Assembly (NCBI RefSeq): GCF_000429845.1
Contig: NZ_AUCQ01000027.1
Span: 1 to 64,000, forward strand
Direction of reading: 5' to 3'
DNA: 64,000 nt
Source of the DNA: Comamonas composti DSM 21721
Lineage (GTDB): Bacteria > Pseudomonadota > Gammaproteobacteria > Burkholderiales > Burkholderiaceae_C
Positions 52,740-63,122 of this stretch are shown piece by piece. The notes beneath the pieces are model-generated. The model was not told the DNA's origin. It worked only from the letters and a program-made list of their open reading frames with translations, and ran no database searches. A program made the translations under genes and the position numbers. The stretch's first letter is position 1; every line of letters starts with the position of its first letter.

Positions 52740-53438
52740 TCAGGCCTTGCGCTTGGCTGCAGGTTTGGCTGCGGTCTTGCCGGCAGTCTTTGTCGCCGCG
52801 TTCTTGGTCTTTGCCGGGCCGTTGACGACCACGGTCTTCACAGGCTTGGCCGTGGCGCTTTTCTTGGCGGCGGGCTTGGCTGCCGTGCCTGCAGCCGCCT
52901 TTTTCGCAGGTGCTTTCACCGTCTTGGCGACAGGCTTCGCTGCCCTGACGGGCTTTGCCGCCTCGGCGCCTGCCGTTGGCCTTTTTCTGGCGGCGCTCTT
53001 CGCCTTCGCCGGCTTGTCGCCTGCAACATCTGCCTTGACGGGCTTTACAGGCTTGGCTGCTCCGAGCTTGAGGCGCACGGGCGTCTCGCCCCAGATTTCC
53101 TCGAGTCGGTAGTACTGGCGTATCGCAGGCTGCATGATGTGGGCCACGGCTTGGCCGCAGTCCACGATGATCCATTCGCCGTTTTCTTCGCCCTCCTGGC
53201 GGGGTACGGGAAAGCCGGCTTTCTTCACGGCCTCACGCACACTGGAGGCCAAAGCCTTGGTCTGGCGGTTGGAGGTGCCCGAAGCAATGATCACACGCTC
53301 GAACAAGGGCGACAGCGCTTCAGTGTTGAAGACCTGGATGTCGTGGGCCTTGACATCCTCGAGTCCATCAACAATGGCGCGCTGCAGCTTGGTGACATCG
53401 CGCTTGGCTGCGGAGTCTGATTTGATGGAAGTGCTCAT
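52740..53438 (-). CDS. rsfS: Ribosomal silencing factor RsfS with long Lys/Ala-rich tail
   Basis: This encodes 232 residues from the ATG at 53436-53438. The first 125 or so are the RsfS core (LQRAIVDGLEDVKAHDIQVF, IASGTSNRQTKALA, GEWIIVDCGQAVAHIM and YYRLEEIWG), which prevents ribosomal subunit joining by binding L14. Residues from about 128 to 232 are a basic Lys/Ala/Pro tail like histone H1. Typical RsfS is about half this length. The tail may bind rRNA. A second unrelated enzyme in the window, PepA, has a similar tail. Confidence 0.92.
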   Translation of the reverse strand: MSTSIKSDSAAKRDVTKLQRAIVDGLEDVKAHDIQVFNTEALSPLFERVIIASGTSNRQTKALASSVREAVKKAGFPVPRQEGEENGEWIIVDCGQAVAHIMQPAIRQYYRLEEIWGETPVRLKLGAAKPVKPVKADVAGDKPAKAKSAARKRPTAGAEAAKPVRAAKPVAKTVKAPAKKAAAGTAAKPAAKKSATAKPVKTVVVNGPAKTKNAATKTAGKTAAKPAAKRKA

Positions 53439-53604
53439 CAGGCGAATGTGAAAAAGAAAGAGGTCAATATAGCGCGAGCGCCTCAAGGTTCGTAGAGGGC
53501 TGTCATAACAGCGCCATGGACTCGGCCTAAAGGCCAGGCTGCAGTCCATGCTGTTTGATGCTGCGCAGAAGAAGGAATGCACAGAGCAGGTCTGTGCATG
53601 AAGC

Positions 53605-53640
53605 TACGCAAATTATAGCTTTAGCGCTTGAAGGCCCGGT
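53605..53640. repeat. AGCGCT-family half repeat (copy 7)
   Basis: AATTATAGCTTTAGCGCTTG matches one arm of the family. It lies in the gap between rsfS and the hemF end. Confidence 0.45.
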
Positions 53641-53673
53641 TTGCAAGACCCGGCCACAGCTTTGGCATGTGCG

Positions 53674-54621
53674 TCAGAGCCCTGCAAGCCAGTCGCGCGG
53701 ACGCAGAAACTGCTCGACCAGTTCACGCTCCGGTGTACCGGGCGCATCCTCGCGCTGATAGCTCCAGCTTGCATGGGCAGGCATGGACAGCAAGATGGAC
53801 TCAGTGCGCCCCCCCGATTGCAGACCGAAGTGCGTGCCTCGGTCCCAGACCAGGTTGAACTCCACATAGCGACCGCGTCGGTAGCGCTGGAAATTCACCT
53901 GCTGCTCGCCATAGGCGAGGTCTTTGCGCTTTTCGACGATGGGCAGGTAAGCGCCCAGAAAGGCATCTCCCACCGAGCGCAGCATGGCAAAGCTGCCGTC
54001 CTGGCCAAGTTCAGAGAAGTCGTCGAAGAAGATGCCCCCAATGCCGCGCTGCTCTCCCCGGTGCTTGAGGCAGAAATACTCGTCGCACCAAGTCTTGAAA
54101 CGCGGATAGAGCTGCTCGCCAAAAGGCGTGAGCGCATCCCGGCAGGCGTGGTGAAAATGCCGGGCATCTTCCTCAAAGCCATAGACAGGCGTCAGATCCA
54201 TGCCTCCACCAAACCAGCAGGTCGGCTCCTGACCTGCATGACCGGCAGCGATCATGCGCACATTCATGTGCACCGTGGGCACATAGGGGTTGCGCGGATG
54301 AAAGACCAGAGATACGCCCATGGCTTCAAAGGGCGCACCTGCAAGTTCGGGCCGGTGCTGGGTTGCCGACGGTGGCAACTGAGGCCCGCGCACATGGGAA
54401 AAGCCGCAGCCTGCACGCTCGAACACGGCCCCTCCTTCGAGAATCCTGGTGATTCCCTGGCCCTGCAGCTTTTCCTCTGGGCCCTTGCTCCAGGAGTCGC
54501 TCAGAAAGCGCGCCCCATGCAAGCCTTCGACCTGCTCCAGCGCATCGGTGATGCGCGTCTGCAAGCCCATGAGATAGTCGCGCACCTGAGCCACGGCCAG
54601 GCCCTTGATTTGCTCGCTCAT
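53674..54621 (-). CDS. hemF: Oxygen-dependent coproporphyrinogen-III oxidase
   Basis: This encodes 315 residues. Motifs: [47 protein letters not shown], and [30 protein letters not shown] near the C-terminus. HemF performs aerobic decarboxylation in heme synthesis. It is 4 bp from the purD end; both belong to the minus-strand run purD-hemF. Confidence 0.96.
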   Translation of the reverse strand: MSEQIKGLAVAQVRDYLMGLQTRITDALEQVEGLHGARFLSDSWSKGPEEKLQGQGITRILEGGAVFERAGCGFSHVRGPQLPPSATQHRPELAGAPFEAMGVSLVFHPRNPYVPTVHMNVRMIAAGHAGQEPTCWFGGGMDLTPVYGFEEDARHFHHACRDALTPFGEQLYPRFKTWCDEYFCLKHRGEQRGIGGIFFDDFSELGQDGSFAMLRSVGDAFLGAYLPIVEKRKDLAYGEQQVNFQRYRRGRYVEFNLVWDRGTHFGLQSGGRTESILLSMPAHASWSYQREDAPGTPERELVEQFLRPRDWLAGL

Positions 54622-54625
54622 GGGG

Positions 54626-55909
54626 TCAGCTCTTGACGGCGCGGTAGCCTATGTCGCGGCGGTACTGGGCACCATCGAAATGGATGCCGCGCGCCACGTC
54701 ATAGACCTTTTGCTGAGCCTGCCTCACGCTCTCGGCCAATACGGTCACGCAAAGCACGCGTCCGCCGCTGGTCACGGGCACGCTGTCCTGCAATTGGGTG
54801 CCAGCATGGAACACCATGGCGTCATCCAGTTGCTGAGGAAGGCCTGTGATGGCATCCCCCTTGCGCGGAGCCTCGGGGTAGCCAGCTGCAGCCATGACCA
54901 CGCCCAAAGCCGTGCGCCTGTCCCATTGCAGCTCGACCTGATCGAGCTTGCTGTCGGTGGCCGCCAGCATTACATCCACAAGGTCGCTCTTCAAGCGCAT
55001 CAGAATCGGCTGGGTCTCGGGATCACCCATGCGACAGTTGAATTCCAGTGTCTTGAGATGGCCTGCGGCATCGATCATCAGGCCCGCATACAAAAAGCCT
55101 GTGTAGGGGATGCCGTCCTTTTCCATGCCGCGAATCGTGGGCAGGATGATTTCACGCATGGCTCGGGCATGCACGTCGGCCGTGACCACGGGCGCCGGCG
55201 AATAAGCACCCATGCCGCCGGTGTTCGGCCCCTGGTCGCCATCCTTTAAGCGCTTGTGGTCCTGACTTGTGGCCAGGGCCAGCACGTTCTTGCCATCGCA
55301 CAGAACGATGAAGCTGGCCTCCTCGCCTTCGAGGAATTCCTCGATCACGACTCTGGCACCACCTTCGTTGTGGGTCACGCCGTATTTGTTGTCCACGAGC
55401 ATGAAATCCACAGCGTCGTGGGCCTCCTGCAGACTGGTGGCGACAACCACGCCTTTGCCTGCGGCCAGGCCGTCGGCCTTGATGACCACGGGCGCGCCGA
55501 ACTGCTCCACGCAGGCATGGGCCTGTACAGGGTCGCTGAACGTGGCATAGCGCGCCGTAGGAATGCCATGACGCGCCATGAAGTCCTTGGAAAAAGCCTT
55601 GGAGCTTTCCAGCTGGGCAGCAGCCTTGCTGGGGCCGAAGATGCGCAGGCCATGGGCGCGAAACTCATCGACCACGCCGGCTGCCAGGGGGGCTTCAGGG
55701 CCGACCACGGTCACAGCGATTTTCTCGGCCTGGGCCCATTCACGCAGAGCCCGGGGCTCGGTGATGTCCAGGTTCTCCAGTTTCCCGCCGGCCAGGCCCG
55801 TCCCGCCATTGCCGGGAGCCACATACACCTTGGTAGCCTTGGGCGATTCAGCCAGTTTCCAAGCCAGGGCGTGCTCGCGGCCTCCGCCACCAATCACAAG
55901 AATTTTCAT
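54626..55909 (-). CDS. purD: Phosphoribosylamine--glycine ligase
   Basis: This encodes 427 residues, ATP-grasp fold. The N-terminus [20 protein letters not shown], the ATP-binding [33 protein letters not shown] and [12 protein letters not shown] are diagnostic. It makes GAR in purine synthesis. Its start overlaps the yebC stop (55906-55909). Confidence 0.97.
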   Translation of the reverse strand: MKILVIGGGGREHALAWKLAESPKATKVYVAPGNGGTGLAGGKLENLDITEPRALREWAQAEKIAVTVVGPEAPLAAGVVDEFRAHGLRIFGPSKAAAQLESSKAFSKDFMARHGIPTARYATFSDPVQAHACVEQFGAPVVIKADGLAAGKGVVVATSLQEAHDAVDFMLVDNKYGVTHNEGGARVVIEEFLEGEEASFIVLCDGKNVLALATSQDHKRLKDGDQGPNTGGMGAYSPAPVVTADVHARAMREIILPTIRGMEKDGIPYTGFLYAGLMIDAAGHLKTLEFNCRMGDPETQPILMRLKSDLVDVMLAATDSKLDQVELQWDRRTALGVVMAAAGYPEAPRKGDAITGLPQQLDDAMVFHAGTQLQDSVPVTSGGRVLCVTVLAESVRQAQQKVYDVARGIHFDGAQYRRDIGYRAVKS

Positions 55910-56625
55910 AGTTCAGCGTTGTGGTAGACGTCTTGCACGTCGTCCAGATCCTCAATCATGTCCAGCAGCTTTTGCATGCGGGCAGCGTCATCGCCCTCCA
56001 GGGCAATGGTATTTTCAGGGCGCATTGTGACCTCGGCCACCTCGGGCGTGAAGCCTGCGGCCTGCAGCGCATCGCGCACAGCCTCGAAATCACCTGGGGC
56101 CGTCAATACTTCGATCGCACCCTCCTCGTCGGCAATCACATCCTCGGCACCGGCTTCCAAGGCCACTTCCATGACCTGGTCCTCGTTGGTGCCCGGTGCA
56201 AAGACCATCTGGCCCACGTGCTTGAACTGGAAGGCCACCGAGCCTTCGGTACCCATGTTGCCGCCGTACTTGCTGAACGCATGACGTACTTCGGCAACCG
56301 TGCGCACGCGATTGTCGGTCATGGTGTCCACGATGATGGCCGCGCCGCCAATCCCATAGCCCTCGTAGCGTATTTCCTCGTAAGTCACGCCCTCAAGATT
56401 GCCCGTGGCCTTGTCGATGTTGCGCTTGATGTTGTCCGCCGGCATATTGGCGGCCTTGGCCTTGTCCACGGCCAGGCGCAAACGCGGGTTGGCACTGAGA
56501 TCACTGCCACCGGCTCGCGCGGCGACCATGATTTCGCGGATGATGCGGGTCCAGACCTTGCCGCGCTTTTCGTCCTGACGACCTTTGCGGTGCTGAATAT
56601 TGGCCCATTTACTGTGTCCTGCCAC
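55906..56625 (-). CDS. YebC/PmpR-family transcriptional regulator or translation factor
   Basis: This encodes 239 residues. [22 protein letters not shown] at the start and [20 protein letters not shown] are the family signature. Family members regulate transcription or relieve ribosome stalling at proline stretches. Overlaps purD and is divergent from the HerA-like gene. Confidence 0.95.
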   Translation of the reverse strand: MAGHSKWANIQHRKGRQDEKRGKVWTRIIREIMVAARAGGSDLSANPRLRLAVDKAKAANMPADNIKRNIDKATGNLEGVTYEEIRYEGYGIGGAAIIVDTMTDNRVRTVAEVRHAFSKYGGNMGTEGSVAFQFKHVGQMVFAPGTNEDQVMEVALEAGAEDVIADEEGAIEVLTAPGDFEAVRDALQAAGFTPEVAEVTMRPENTIALEGDDAARMQKLLDMIEDLDDVQDVYHNAEL

Positions 56626-56703
56626 AGAGAATCCTTTGAGATTGATTTAACCTTAAGCCGAGATTCTACTTTTGCGCACCAGCTTCCTGCGAGGAACCCC
56701 GAA

Positions 56704-58218
56704 ATGCCATCACCACTTCTGATCGCAAGCCACTCAGAAACCGAGTGTCTGCTACTGCCTGGCCTGGCCAATCGCCATGGTTTGATCACAGGCGCAACTG
56801 GCACGGGCAAGACCGTGACATTGCAAAAAATGGCAGAAAGCCTGTCCTTGATTGGCGTGCCCGTGTTCATGGCCGATATCAAGGGCGACCTCTCGGGCAT
56901 CAGCCAGACAGGCAGCACAGGCGCCAAGATGGCTGCCACGTTGCAGGAGCGAGGCATCACCATTCCCGAGCCCCTGGCCTGTCCGAGCACGCTATGGGAC
57001 GTTTTCGGAGAGCTAGGCCATCCGGTGCGCGCCACGATCTCGGACATGGGCCCCTTGCTCATAGGACGCATGCTCAACCTCAACGACACGCAGATGGGCG
57101 TGCTCAACCTGGTGTTCAAGATTGCAGATGACAATGGCCTTTTGCTGCTGGACCTCAAGGACTTGCGCGCCATGCTGCAGTACGTAGGCGACAACGCCAG
57201 GCAGTTCACCACGGAATACGGCAATATCAGTGCCGCCAGCGTCGGTGCCATACAACGCGGGCTGTTGCAAATCGAGGCCCAGGGCGGGGACAAATTCTTT
57301 GGCGAGCCCATGCTGGATATCAATGACCTGATGCAAACCGATGGCAGCGGCCATGGCGTGGTCAATATCCTGGCCGCCGAGAAACTCATGCACTCACCAC
57401 GCCTGTACTCCACCTTCCTGTTGTGGCTGCTGTCCGAGCTGTTCGAGCGCCTGCCTGAAATCGGTGATCCCGAAAAGCCCAAGCTGGTGTTCTTTTTCGA
57501 CGAGGCGCATTTGCTGTTCAACGATGCACCCAAGGTGTTGCTGGAGCGCATTGAACTCGTGGTGCGTCTGGTGCGCTCCAAGGGTGTGGGGGTGTTTTTT
57601 GTGACGCAAAACCCTATGGACGTGCCAGATACCATACTGGCCCAGCTCGGCAATCGCGTCCAGCATGCCTTGCGTGCCTTCACACCGCGAGATCAAAAAG
57701 CGGTCAAGGCCACGGCGACGACCATGCGGCCCAAGCCAGGCCTCAACATAGAAGCGGCCATCACCGAGCTGGCCGTGGGCGAGGCCCTGGTGAGCTTTCT
57801 GGATGAAAAGGGCCGGCCCGGCATGACCGAGCGCGTCTATGTGATTCCGCCCGGCAGCCAGATAGGCCCGATCAGCGAGGCTCAACGCAAGACCTTGCAG
57901 GCCCAGTCCCTGGTGGCAGGCGTCTATGAGCAGGCCGTGGACAGGGAGTCCGCCTACGAGGTTTTGCGTGACCGTGCCGCAGAAAAAGTCCCTGCAGGCT
58001 CGGCTGTGCCCCCCGCAGGGGTAACGGAAGCCCCGGGATCGAGCATGGTGGACAGCTTCAAGGACTTGCTGTTCGGCACCACAGGCCCACGCGGTGGCAA
58101 GCATGACGGACTGGTGCAGACCATGGCCAAATCCACCATGCGCACCGTTGGCAACTCTTTAGGCCGCGAGATCCTGCGCGGTGTGCTGGGCGGCATCATG
58201 GGTAACAAGAAGCGCTGA
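56704..58218 (+). CDS. HerA-like ATPase (DUF853 family)
   Basis: This encodes 504 residues from the ATG at 56704. Walker [11 protein letters not shown] is near residues 30-39, Walker [13 protein letters not shown] near 263-274, and [37 protein letters not shown] is the DUF853 signature. The C-terminus is Gly/Ala-rich. The family resembles HerA/FtsK translocases but its substrate is not known. A much longer upstream frame across yebC is rejected. Divergent from yebC with a 78-bp gap. Confidence 0.88.
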   Translation: MPSPLLIASHSETECLLLPGLANRHGLITGATGTGKTVTLQKMAESLSLIGVPVFMADIKGDLSGISQTGSTGAKMAATLQERGITIPEPLACPSTLWDVFGELGHPVRATISDMGPLLIGRMLNLNDTQMGVLNLVFKIADDNGLLLLDLKDLRAMLQYVGDNARQFTTEYGNISAASVGAIQRGLLQIEAQGGDKFFGEPMLDINDLMQTDGSGHGVVNILAAEKLMHSPRLYSTFLLWLLSELFERLPEIGDPEKPKLVFFFDEAHLLFNDAPKVLLERIELVVRLVRSKGVGVFFVTQNPMDVPDTILAQLGNRVQHALRAFTPRDQKAVKATATTMRPKPGLNIEAAITELAVGEALVSFLDEKGRPGMTERVYVIPPGSQIGPISEAQRKTLQAQSLVAGVYEQAVDRESAYEVLRDRAAEKVPAGSAVPPAGVTEAPGSSMVDSFKDLLFGTTGPRGGKHDGLVQTMAKSTMRTVGNSLGREILRGVLGGIMGNKKR

Positions 58219-58327
58219 GCATGCCGACCCAAAAACATCAAATACCGTAGCATTCAGCCCTTCATGAGCCATGGTTTGCGTGCTTGCAAGGGCAGATCAC
58301 CCCGTCCCCCACTCACACTGAAAAGCC

Positions 58328-59302
58328 ATGACCATGAACAACCGCCTGCTGCCTACCTATGATGATGTGGTCGCCGCATCCAAGCGGCTTGAGAGGGTCA
58401 TCCACCACACCCCCATTCTGCGCAGCCGCACGCTCAACGACAGGCTCGGGGCCGAGGTTTTCTTCAAATGCGAAAACCTGCAGCGCACTGGCGCCTTCAA
58501 GCTGCGAGGCGCCTACAACGCATTGAGCCTGTTCACGCCCGAGCAAAAGCGCCATGGCGTTCTGGCCTACTCCACTGGCAACCACTCGCAGGCCGTGGCC
58601 CTGGCCGCGCAGATACTCGACATGCCCGCCCTGATCCTCATGCCCGAGGATGCTCAGGCTGCCAAGCTTGCCGCCACACGCGCCTATGGCGCCCAGGTGC
58701 TGACCTACAACCGCTTCACCGAGGACCGCGAGGCCATCAGCCATCGCCTGGCCCAGGAGCGCGGCATGACAGTCATTCCGCCGTTCAATCACCGCGATGT
58801 AATTGCAGGCCAGGGTACGGCCGCCATGGAGTTGCTGGAGCAAGTGCCCAACCTTGACTATCTGTTTGTCTGTCTCGGTGGCGGCGGCCTGCTGGCAGGC
58901 AGTCTTCTGGTTGCCAAACAGCAGACTCCAGACTGCAAGGTCTACGGGGCCGAGCCCGAAGCCGGCAACGATGCTCAGCAATCGCTGCGTGCGGGCCGCA
59001 TAATCACGATTCCCGCGCCTCGCACGCTTGCGGACGGAGCCCAGACTCAAGCCCTGGGCGAATTGCCTTTTGCGCTCATCCGTGAGCATGTTCAAGGCAT
59101 TCTGACTGCCACGGACGAGCAACTGGTCGAAGCCATGCGCTTTTATGCCGAACGCATGAAGATCGTGGTCGAGCCTACAGGCGCCCTCTCTCTTGCGGTC
59201 GCCATGCATGGGGGCCTCGATCTGTCAGGCTCGCGCGTGGGAATCCTGATCACGGGTGGAAACATCGATATGGCGCGTTATGCGCGTCTGCTGGGCGAGT
59301 GA
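58328..59302 (+). CDS. Threonine/serine dehydratase-type PLP enzyme
   Basis: This encodes 324 residues, fold-type II PLP enzyme. The PLP lysine is in [13 protein letters not shown] (about 49-61). [13 protein letters not shown] and the glycine loop [10 protein letters not shown] follow. There is no C-terminal regulatory domain, so it is not the biosynthetic IlvA. Candidates are catabolic threonine dehydratase, serine racemase or hydroxyaspartate dehydratase. It precedes upp. Confidence 0.88.
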   Translation: MTMNNRLLPTYDDVVAASKRLERVIHHTPILRSRTLNDRLGAEVFFKCENLQRTGAFKLRGAYNALSLFTPEQKRHGVLAYSTGNHSQAVALAAQILDMPALILMPEDAQAAKLAATRAYGAQVLTYNRFTEDREAISHRLAQERGMTVIPPFNHRDVIAGQGTAAMELLEQVPNLDYLFVCLGGGGLLAGSLLVAKQQTPDCKVYGAEPEAGNDAQQSLRAGRIITIPAPRTLADGAQTQALGELPFALIREHVQGILTATDEQLVEAMRFYAERMKIVVEPTGALSLAVAMHGGLDLSGSRVGILITGGNIDMARYARLLGE

Positions 59303-59355
59303 GGCCTGTCTCGATAGCCCACCCGGGTCACCCGAATGTTCTCTCACTAGAAATC

Positions 59356-59988
59356 ATGAGCACTTTGCACCTCATAGACCACCCGCTGGTCCAACACAAG
59401 CTCACGCTGATGCGCCGCAAGGAAGCCAGCACCAACAGCTTCAGACGCATGCTGGGCGAGCTGTCCACCTTGATCGCCTACGAAATCACGCGCGACATGC
59501 CACTGCAGGACATAGAAATAGAGACCCCGCTGGAGACCATGACCGCCAAGGTCATTGACGGCAAGAAGCTGGTCCTGGTTTCCATACTGCGTGCAGGCAA
59601 CGGCTTTCTGGACGGCATGCTCAACGTCGTGCCCGGCGCCCGCATAGGCCATATAGGCCTGTACCGCGACCCCGAGACGCTGCAGCCCGTGGAGTACTAC
59701 TTCAAGATGCCGTCGGAAATGCATGAGCGCGATGTCATCGTGGTCGATCCCATGCTGGCCACAGGCAATTCGGCCGTCGCCGCCGTGCAGCAGCTCAAGA
59801 CCAAGTGCCGGCCCAAGTCCATCAAGTTCATGTGTCTGCTGGCTGCACCCGAAGGCGTGGAAACCTTTCAGAATGCACACCCTGATGTGGACATCTACAC
59901 GGCCGCCGTGGATCGCCAGCTCGACAGCCAAGGCTACATCTTGCCGGGCCTTGGCGACGCAGGTGATCGCATTTTCGGCACCAAGTAG
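59356..59988 (+). CDS. upp: Uracil phosphoribosyltransferase
   Basis: This encodes 210 residues from the ATG at 59356. [38 protein letters not shown], the PRPP loop [16 protein letters not shown] and the C-terminal [18 protein letters not shown] are diagnostic. It salvages uracil to UMP. It follows the dehydratase gene by 53 bp. Confidence 0.97.
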   Translation: MSTLHLIDHPLVQHKLTLMRRKEASTNSFRRMLGELSTLIAYEITRDMPLQDIEIETPLETMTAKVIDGKKLVLVSILRAGNGFLDGMLNVVPGARIGHIGLYRDPETLQPVEYYFKMPSEMHERDVIVVDPMLATGNSAVAAVQQLKTKCRPKSIKFMCLLAAPEGVETFQNAHPDVDIYTAAVDRQLDSQGYILPGLGDAGDRIFGTK

Positions 59989-60343
59989 CATCCCGTTTTC
60001 AGCTCTCGCAAGCCCGCCCCGGGTCTTGCGCACGAGACCCGAACCAGCTGCACACCGGCCCCATGCCTGTCCCAGGCTGACCTTGCCGCCTTCGAGGCGG
60101 TTTTTTTGCGCCTCCGGGATATCCGACAGGCGCCGCCTTTGGCCCTTGGGCAGTCCCTGAAATCTGGAAACATCAAAGGCCATGAGTTAGAGTCTCTTTT
60201 AAAAAATTAACAATCAATTGCACCCAAGACGCACGGTCAGCTGAGATCTTTGGCCCCCGGATCAACCTGCTTCATGCATGTGAGCCCCTTGCGTCCCCAG
60301 AGCCAGTGCCTGTGCCAGACAGGACGTAAAGCGGTTTTCAGAG
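59989..60343. other. Gap between upp and marR
   Basis: There is no gene here. A terminator lies at 60086-60107. The remainder includes an AT-rich stretch (60195-60225) that could hold a marR promoter. I see nothing else recognisable. Confidence 0.5.
60086..60107 (+). terminator. Rho-independent terminator after upp
   Basis: CCGCCT-tcg-AGGCGG is followed by seven T residues. It lies about 100 bp after the upp stop. Confidence 0.85.
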
Positions 60344-60844
60344 ATGACTGTCACACTTTCACCGCTCTACCAGCGCGCAGGCTTCATGCTGCGCAGAGCA
60401 CACCAGCTCTCGGTCGGCCTTTTTGAAGAGCAATGCCGCAGCCTGGGCCTGACTCCGTCGCAATACACGGCTCTGAGCGTTTTGGCAGCCTCCCCTGGCA
60501 TGGATCAAAGCTCTCTGGCTCGCAGCATGGGCTTTGACAAGGTCACCACCTTGCGCCTGGTTCGTGGACTGGAGCAGCGCCAATTGGTGCAGCGCTCCCT
60601 GAATCTGCACGACAAGCGCCAGCATCAGCTGACCCTGACCGAAGCTGGGCAGGAGCTTCTGGTTCTGGCCGCTCCCTTTGTGGATGCGGCCTACCAAAAG
60701 CTCATCCATCCCTTGAGCCAGGAGGAGCTCTCCCAACTTCTGGCCTTGCTCACCAAACTGGAAGCCGATCTGGGCCCAGGAGCCCGTGTGCGTTTCACCC
60801 CCTTGAACACCTTGCTCAAAGCCGGCAGTACACAGGCTTACTGA
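60344..60844 (+). CDS. MarR-family transcriptional regulator
   Basis: This encodes 166 residues. The winged HTH (about 45-115) includes LTPSQYTALSVLAASPGMDQSSLARSMGFDKVTTLRLVRGLEQRQLVQRS and the DKRQHQLTLTEAG wing. MarR proteins sense small ligands, often aromatic or acyl compounds. Two dyads lie just downstream, before mmsA, which suggests that it regulates the mmsA cluster. Confidence 0.92.
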   Translation: MTVTLSPLYQRAGFMLRRAHQLSVGLFEEQCRSLGLTPSQYTALSVLAASPGMDQSSLARSMGFDKVTTLRLVRGLEQRQLVQRSLNLHDKRQHQLTLTEAGQELLVLAAPFVDAAYQKLIHPLSQEELSQLLALLTKLEADLGPGARVRFTPLNTLLKAGSTQAY

Positions 60845-60866
60845 GCGCTTCATAGCGCTCCCAGGC

Positions 60867-60884
60867 ATGTGCGAATTTGCACAT
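60867..60884. promoter_or_regulatory. Candidate MarR operator 1 upstream of mmsA
   Basis: ATGTGC-gaattt-GCACAT is a perfect 6-bp inverted repeat. It lies 126 bp before the mmsA start and 22 bp after the marR stop. Confidence 0.5.
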
Positions 60885-60909
60885 CGAATCTGCAGGAATG
60901 GTTGTTGAT

Positions 60910-60923
60910 TGCGAAAAATCGCA
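60910..60923. promoter_or_regulatory. Candidate MarR operator 2 upstream of mmsA
   Basis: TGCGA-aaaa-TCGCA is an inverted repeat with half sites like those of operator 1 (TGCGA and GCACA). The centres of the two dyads are about 41 bp apart, near four helical turns. Confidence 0.45.
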
Positions 60924-61009
60924 CAGATACCATGTTGCCAGCGCCAGATACAGCAAGCTCTGGCGGCCGTCCCTCTCTCGGACGGACCTCAACGCAACAG
61001 GAGACATTC

Positions 61010-62533
61010 ATGAACGCATCCACGCCCGCCAAGGTTCTGGCCCCCACCGTCAAGCTGCTGATCAACGGCCAGATGATCGAATCCAAGAGCACGCAATGGC
61101 GCGACGTGGTCAACCCCGCCACCCAGGAAGTGCTGGCCCGCGTGCCCTTTGCCACGCCCGAGGAAATCAATGCCGCCGTGGCCAATGCCAAAGAGGCCTT
61201 CAAGACCTGGAAGAAGACCCCCATCGGCACCCGCGCCCGCATCTTCTTGAAGCTGCAGCAGCTGATCCGCGAAAACATGAAGGAGCTGGCCGCCCTGCTG
61301 ACGGCCGAGCAAGGCAAGACCCTGCCCGACGCCGAGGGCGACGTCTTCCGCGGCCTGGAAGTGGTGGAGCACGCTGCCAACATCGGCACGCTGCAGCTGG
61401 GCGAGCTGGCCAACAACGTGGCCAATGGCGTGGACACCTATACGCTGAACCAGCCTCTGGGCGTGTGCGCCGGCATCACCCCCTTCAACTTCCCGGCCAT
61501 GATTCCGCTGTGGATGTTCCCCATGGCCATTGCCACCGGCAACACCTTTGTCTTGAAGCCTTCCGAGCAAGACCCCATGGTCACCATGCGCCTGTGCGAG
61601 CTGGCCCTGGAAGCCGGCGTGCCCCCTGGCGTGCTGAACGTGATCCACGGCGGTGAAGACGCGGTGAACGCCATCTGCGACCACCCCGATATCAAGGCCA
61701 TCAGCTTTGTGGGCTCCACCAAGGTGGGCACCCATGTCTACAACCGCGCCAGCCTCAACGGCAAGCGCGTGCAGTGCATGATGGGCGCCAAGAACCACGC
61801 CATCGTCATGCCCGACGCCAACAAGGAGCAGTCGCTCAACGCCCTGGCCGGTGCCGCCTTTGGCGCAGCGGGCCAGCGCTGCATGGCGCTGTCGGTGGTG
61901 GTGCTGGTGGGCGAATCCCAGAAATGGATTCCCGAGCTGGTGGCCAAAGCCAAGACGCTGAAGGTCAGCGGTGGCACCGAAGCCGGCACCGATGTGGGCC
62001 CTGTGGTGAGCTGCTCCGCCCTGACCCGCGTGGAAAGTCTGATAGCACGCGGCATTGCCGACGGCGCCAAGCTGGAGCTGGACGGCCGCAAGCCCGATGT
62101 GAAGGGCTATGAAAAGGGCAACTTTGTCGGCCCCACCATCTTCAGCGGCGTCAAGCCCGGCATGAGCGTGTACGACCAGGAAATCTTTGGCCCCGTGCTG
62201 TGCATCGTGGCGGCCGACGATATCGACCAGGCCATTGAATTCATTAACGCCAATCCCAATGGCAACGGCACGGCCATCTTCACGCAAAGCGGTGCCGCAG
62301 CCCGCAAGTTCCAGGAAGACATCGATGTAGGCCAGGTCGGCATCAACGTGCCCATCCCTGTGCCCGTGCCCCTGTTCTCCTTCACCGGCAGCCGCGCCTC
62401 CAAGCTGGGCGACCTGGGCCCCTACGGCAAGCAGGTGGTGATGTTCTACACCCAGACCAAGACCGTGACGGCACGCTGGTTTGATGACAGCACCACCAGC
62501 CACGGCGTGAACACCACGATTAGTTTGAAGTAA
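61010..62533 (+). CDS. mmsA: Methylmalonate-semialdehyde dehydrogenase (CoA-acylating)
   Basis: This encodes 507 residues from the ATG at 61010 with AGGAGA upstream. It is an aldehyde dehydrogenase with [33 protein letters not shown] and the catalytic Cys in [14 protein letters not shown], typical of MmsA. It converts methylmalonate or malonate semialdehyde to propionyl- or acetyl-CoA in valine and beta-alanine breakdown. The acyl-CoA dehydrogenase downstream supports this. A stop-adjacent GC-rich repeat follows. Confidence 0.94.
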   Translation: MNASTPAKVLAPTVKLLINGQMIESKSTQWRDVVNPATQEVLARVPFATPEEINAAVANAKEAFKTWKKTPIGTRARIFLKLQQLIRENMKELAALLTAEQGKTLPDAEGDVFRGLEVVEHAANIGTLQLGELANNVANGVDTYTLNQPLGVCAGITPFNFPAMIPLWMFPMAIATGNTFVLKPSEQDPMVTMRLCELALEAGVPPGVLNVIHGGEDAVNAICDHPDIKAISFVGSTKVGTHVYNRASLNGKRVQCMMGAKNHAIVMPDANKEQSLNALAGAAFGAAGQRCMALSVVVLVGESQKWIPELVAKAKTLKVSGGTEAGTDVGPVVSCSALTRVESLIARGIADGAKLELDGRKPDVKGYEKGNFVGPTIFSGVKPGMSVYDQEIFGPVLCIVAADDIDQAIEFINANPNGNGTAIFTQSGAAARKFQEDIDVGQVGINVPIPVPVPLFSFTGSRASKLGDLGPYGKQVVMFYTQTKTVTARWFDDSTTSHGVNTTISLK

Positions 62534-62603
62534 CCCCCTGAGCGGCTGCGCCGCCTCCCCCTGGCAGGGGGAGGACAGCCTCGCTGCGGGGCGGCCCTGG
62601 CTC
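62534..62603. repeat. GC-rich REP-like repeat CCCCTGAG...GCGGCCCT (copy 2)
   Basis: It begins immediately after the mmsA stop codon and contains a CTCCCCC-tggca-GGGGGAG hairpin. Related to 26119-26190. Confidence 0.65.
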
Positions 62604-62663
62604 GCTGTCCCTGAGTTGGGCCACGCCAGTTTTTCAGGCTTTTGCCTATGCCATAGTCAGGGC

Positions 62664-63050
62664 ATGCGATACCTATGGACAGTAATGCGGCTCATGCTGT
62701 GTTTTTTGCCGGCTTGGGCTATGGCCCAAGCAGGTACGGCCTGCGTGGAAAACGGAACCGTGGCCCAGACCAATGCCTGTGCAGTCAAGGCTTTTCAGGA
62801 GGCCGATACCGGCAATCAGATTCTTTATGGCGATGTGATGCGAGCCCTCTCGGCCGATGAGCGCCCTGCGCTGCGCAGGAACCAGAACGAGTGGACACGT
62901 CAGCGTGCCCAGCACTGCAAAAGAGCCGAAGCGGCTTTGGAAGATCGCAGTGACTGGTCAGCCCGTTACCACGACTGCCTGACCCGGCAGATCAAGGCTC
63001 GCGACCAGGAGCTCAGGCGCTGGCTGCATCTGGGACCGCCGCTGCAATGA
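62664..63050 (+). CDS. LprI/DUF1311-like secreted protein
   Basis: This encodes 128 residues. A signal peptide (about residues 1-22, ending PAWAMAQA) is followed by a Cys-containing domain: CVENGTVAQTNACAVKAFQEADTGN, then NEWTRQRAQHCKRAE and YHDCLTRQIKARDQEL. This matches the LprI/DUF1311 group of periplasmic proteins, some of which inhibit lysozyme. It is unrelated in function to the flanking catabolic genes. An alternative start at residue 8 gives a shorter signal. Confidence 0.8.
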   Translation: MRYLWTVMRLMLCFLPAWAMAQAGTACVENGTVAQTNACAVKAFQEADTGNQILYGDVMRALSADERPALRRNQNEWTRQRAQHCKRAEAALEDRSDWSARYHDCLTRQIKARDQELRRWLHLGPPLQ

Positions 63051-63055
63051 CTATG

Positions 63056-63105
63056 AATTCAATAGCTGACAGCGCTTTATCCATAAGCCCTGGAGCCTAA
63101 AAAAC
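63056..63105. repeat. AGCGCT-family repeat (copy 8)
   Basis: AATAGCTGACAGCGCTTTAT followed by AAGCCCTGGAGCCTA, in the gap before the acyl-CoA dehydrogenase. Confidence 0.5.
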
Positions 63106-63122
63106 TATAAAGGAGACTATCC

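Noticed and set aside
55921..58218. 765-codon frame extending the HerA-like gene across yebC
   Set aside because: The upstream part is antisense to yebC and unrelated in sequence. The Walker motifs fit a start at 56704.
60989..62503. 504-codon minus-strand frame opposite mmsA
   Set aside because: Shadow with His/Gly/Gln-rich composition typical of reverse-frame reading. MmsA motifs lie on the plus strand.
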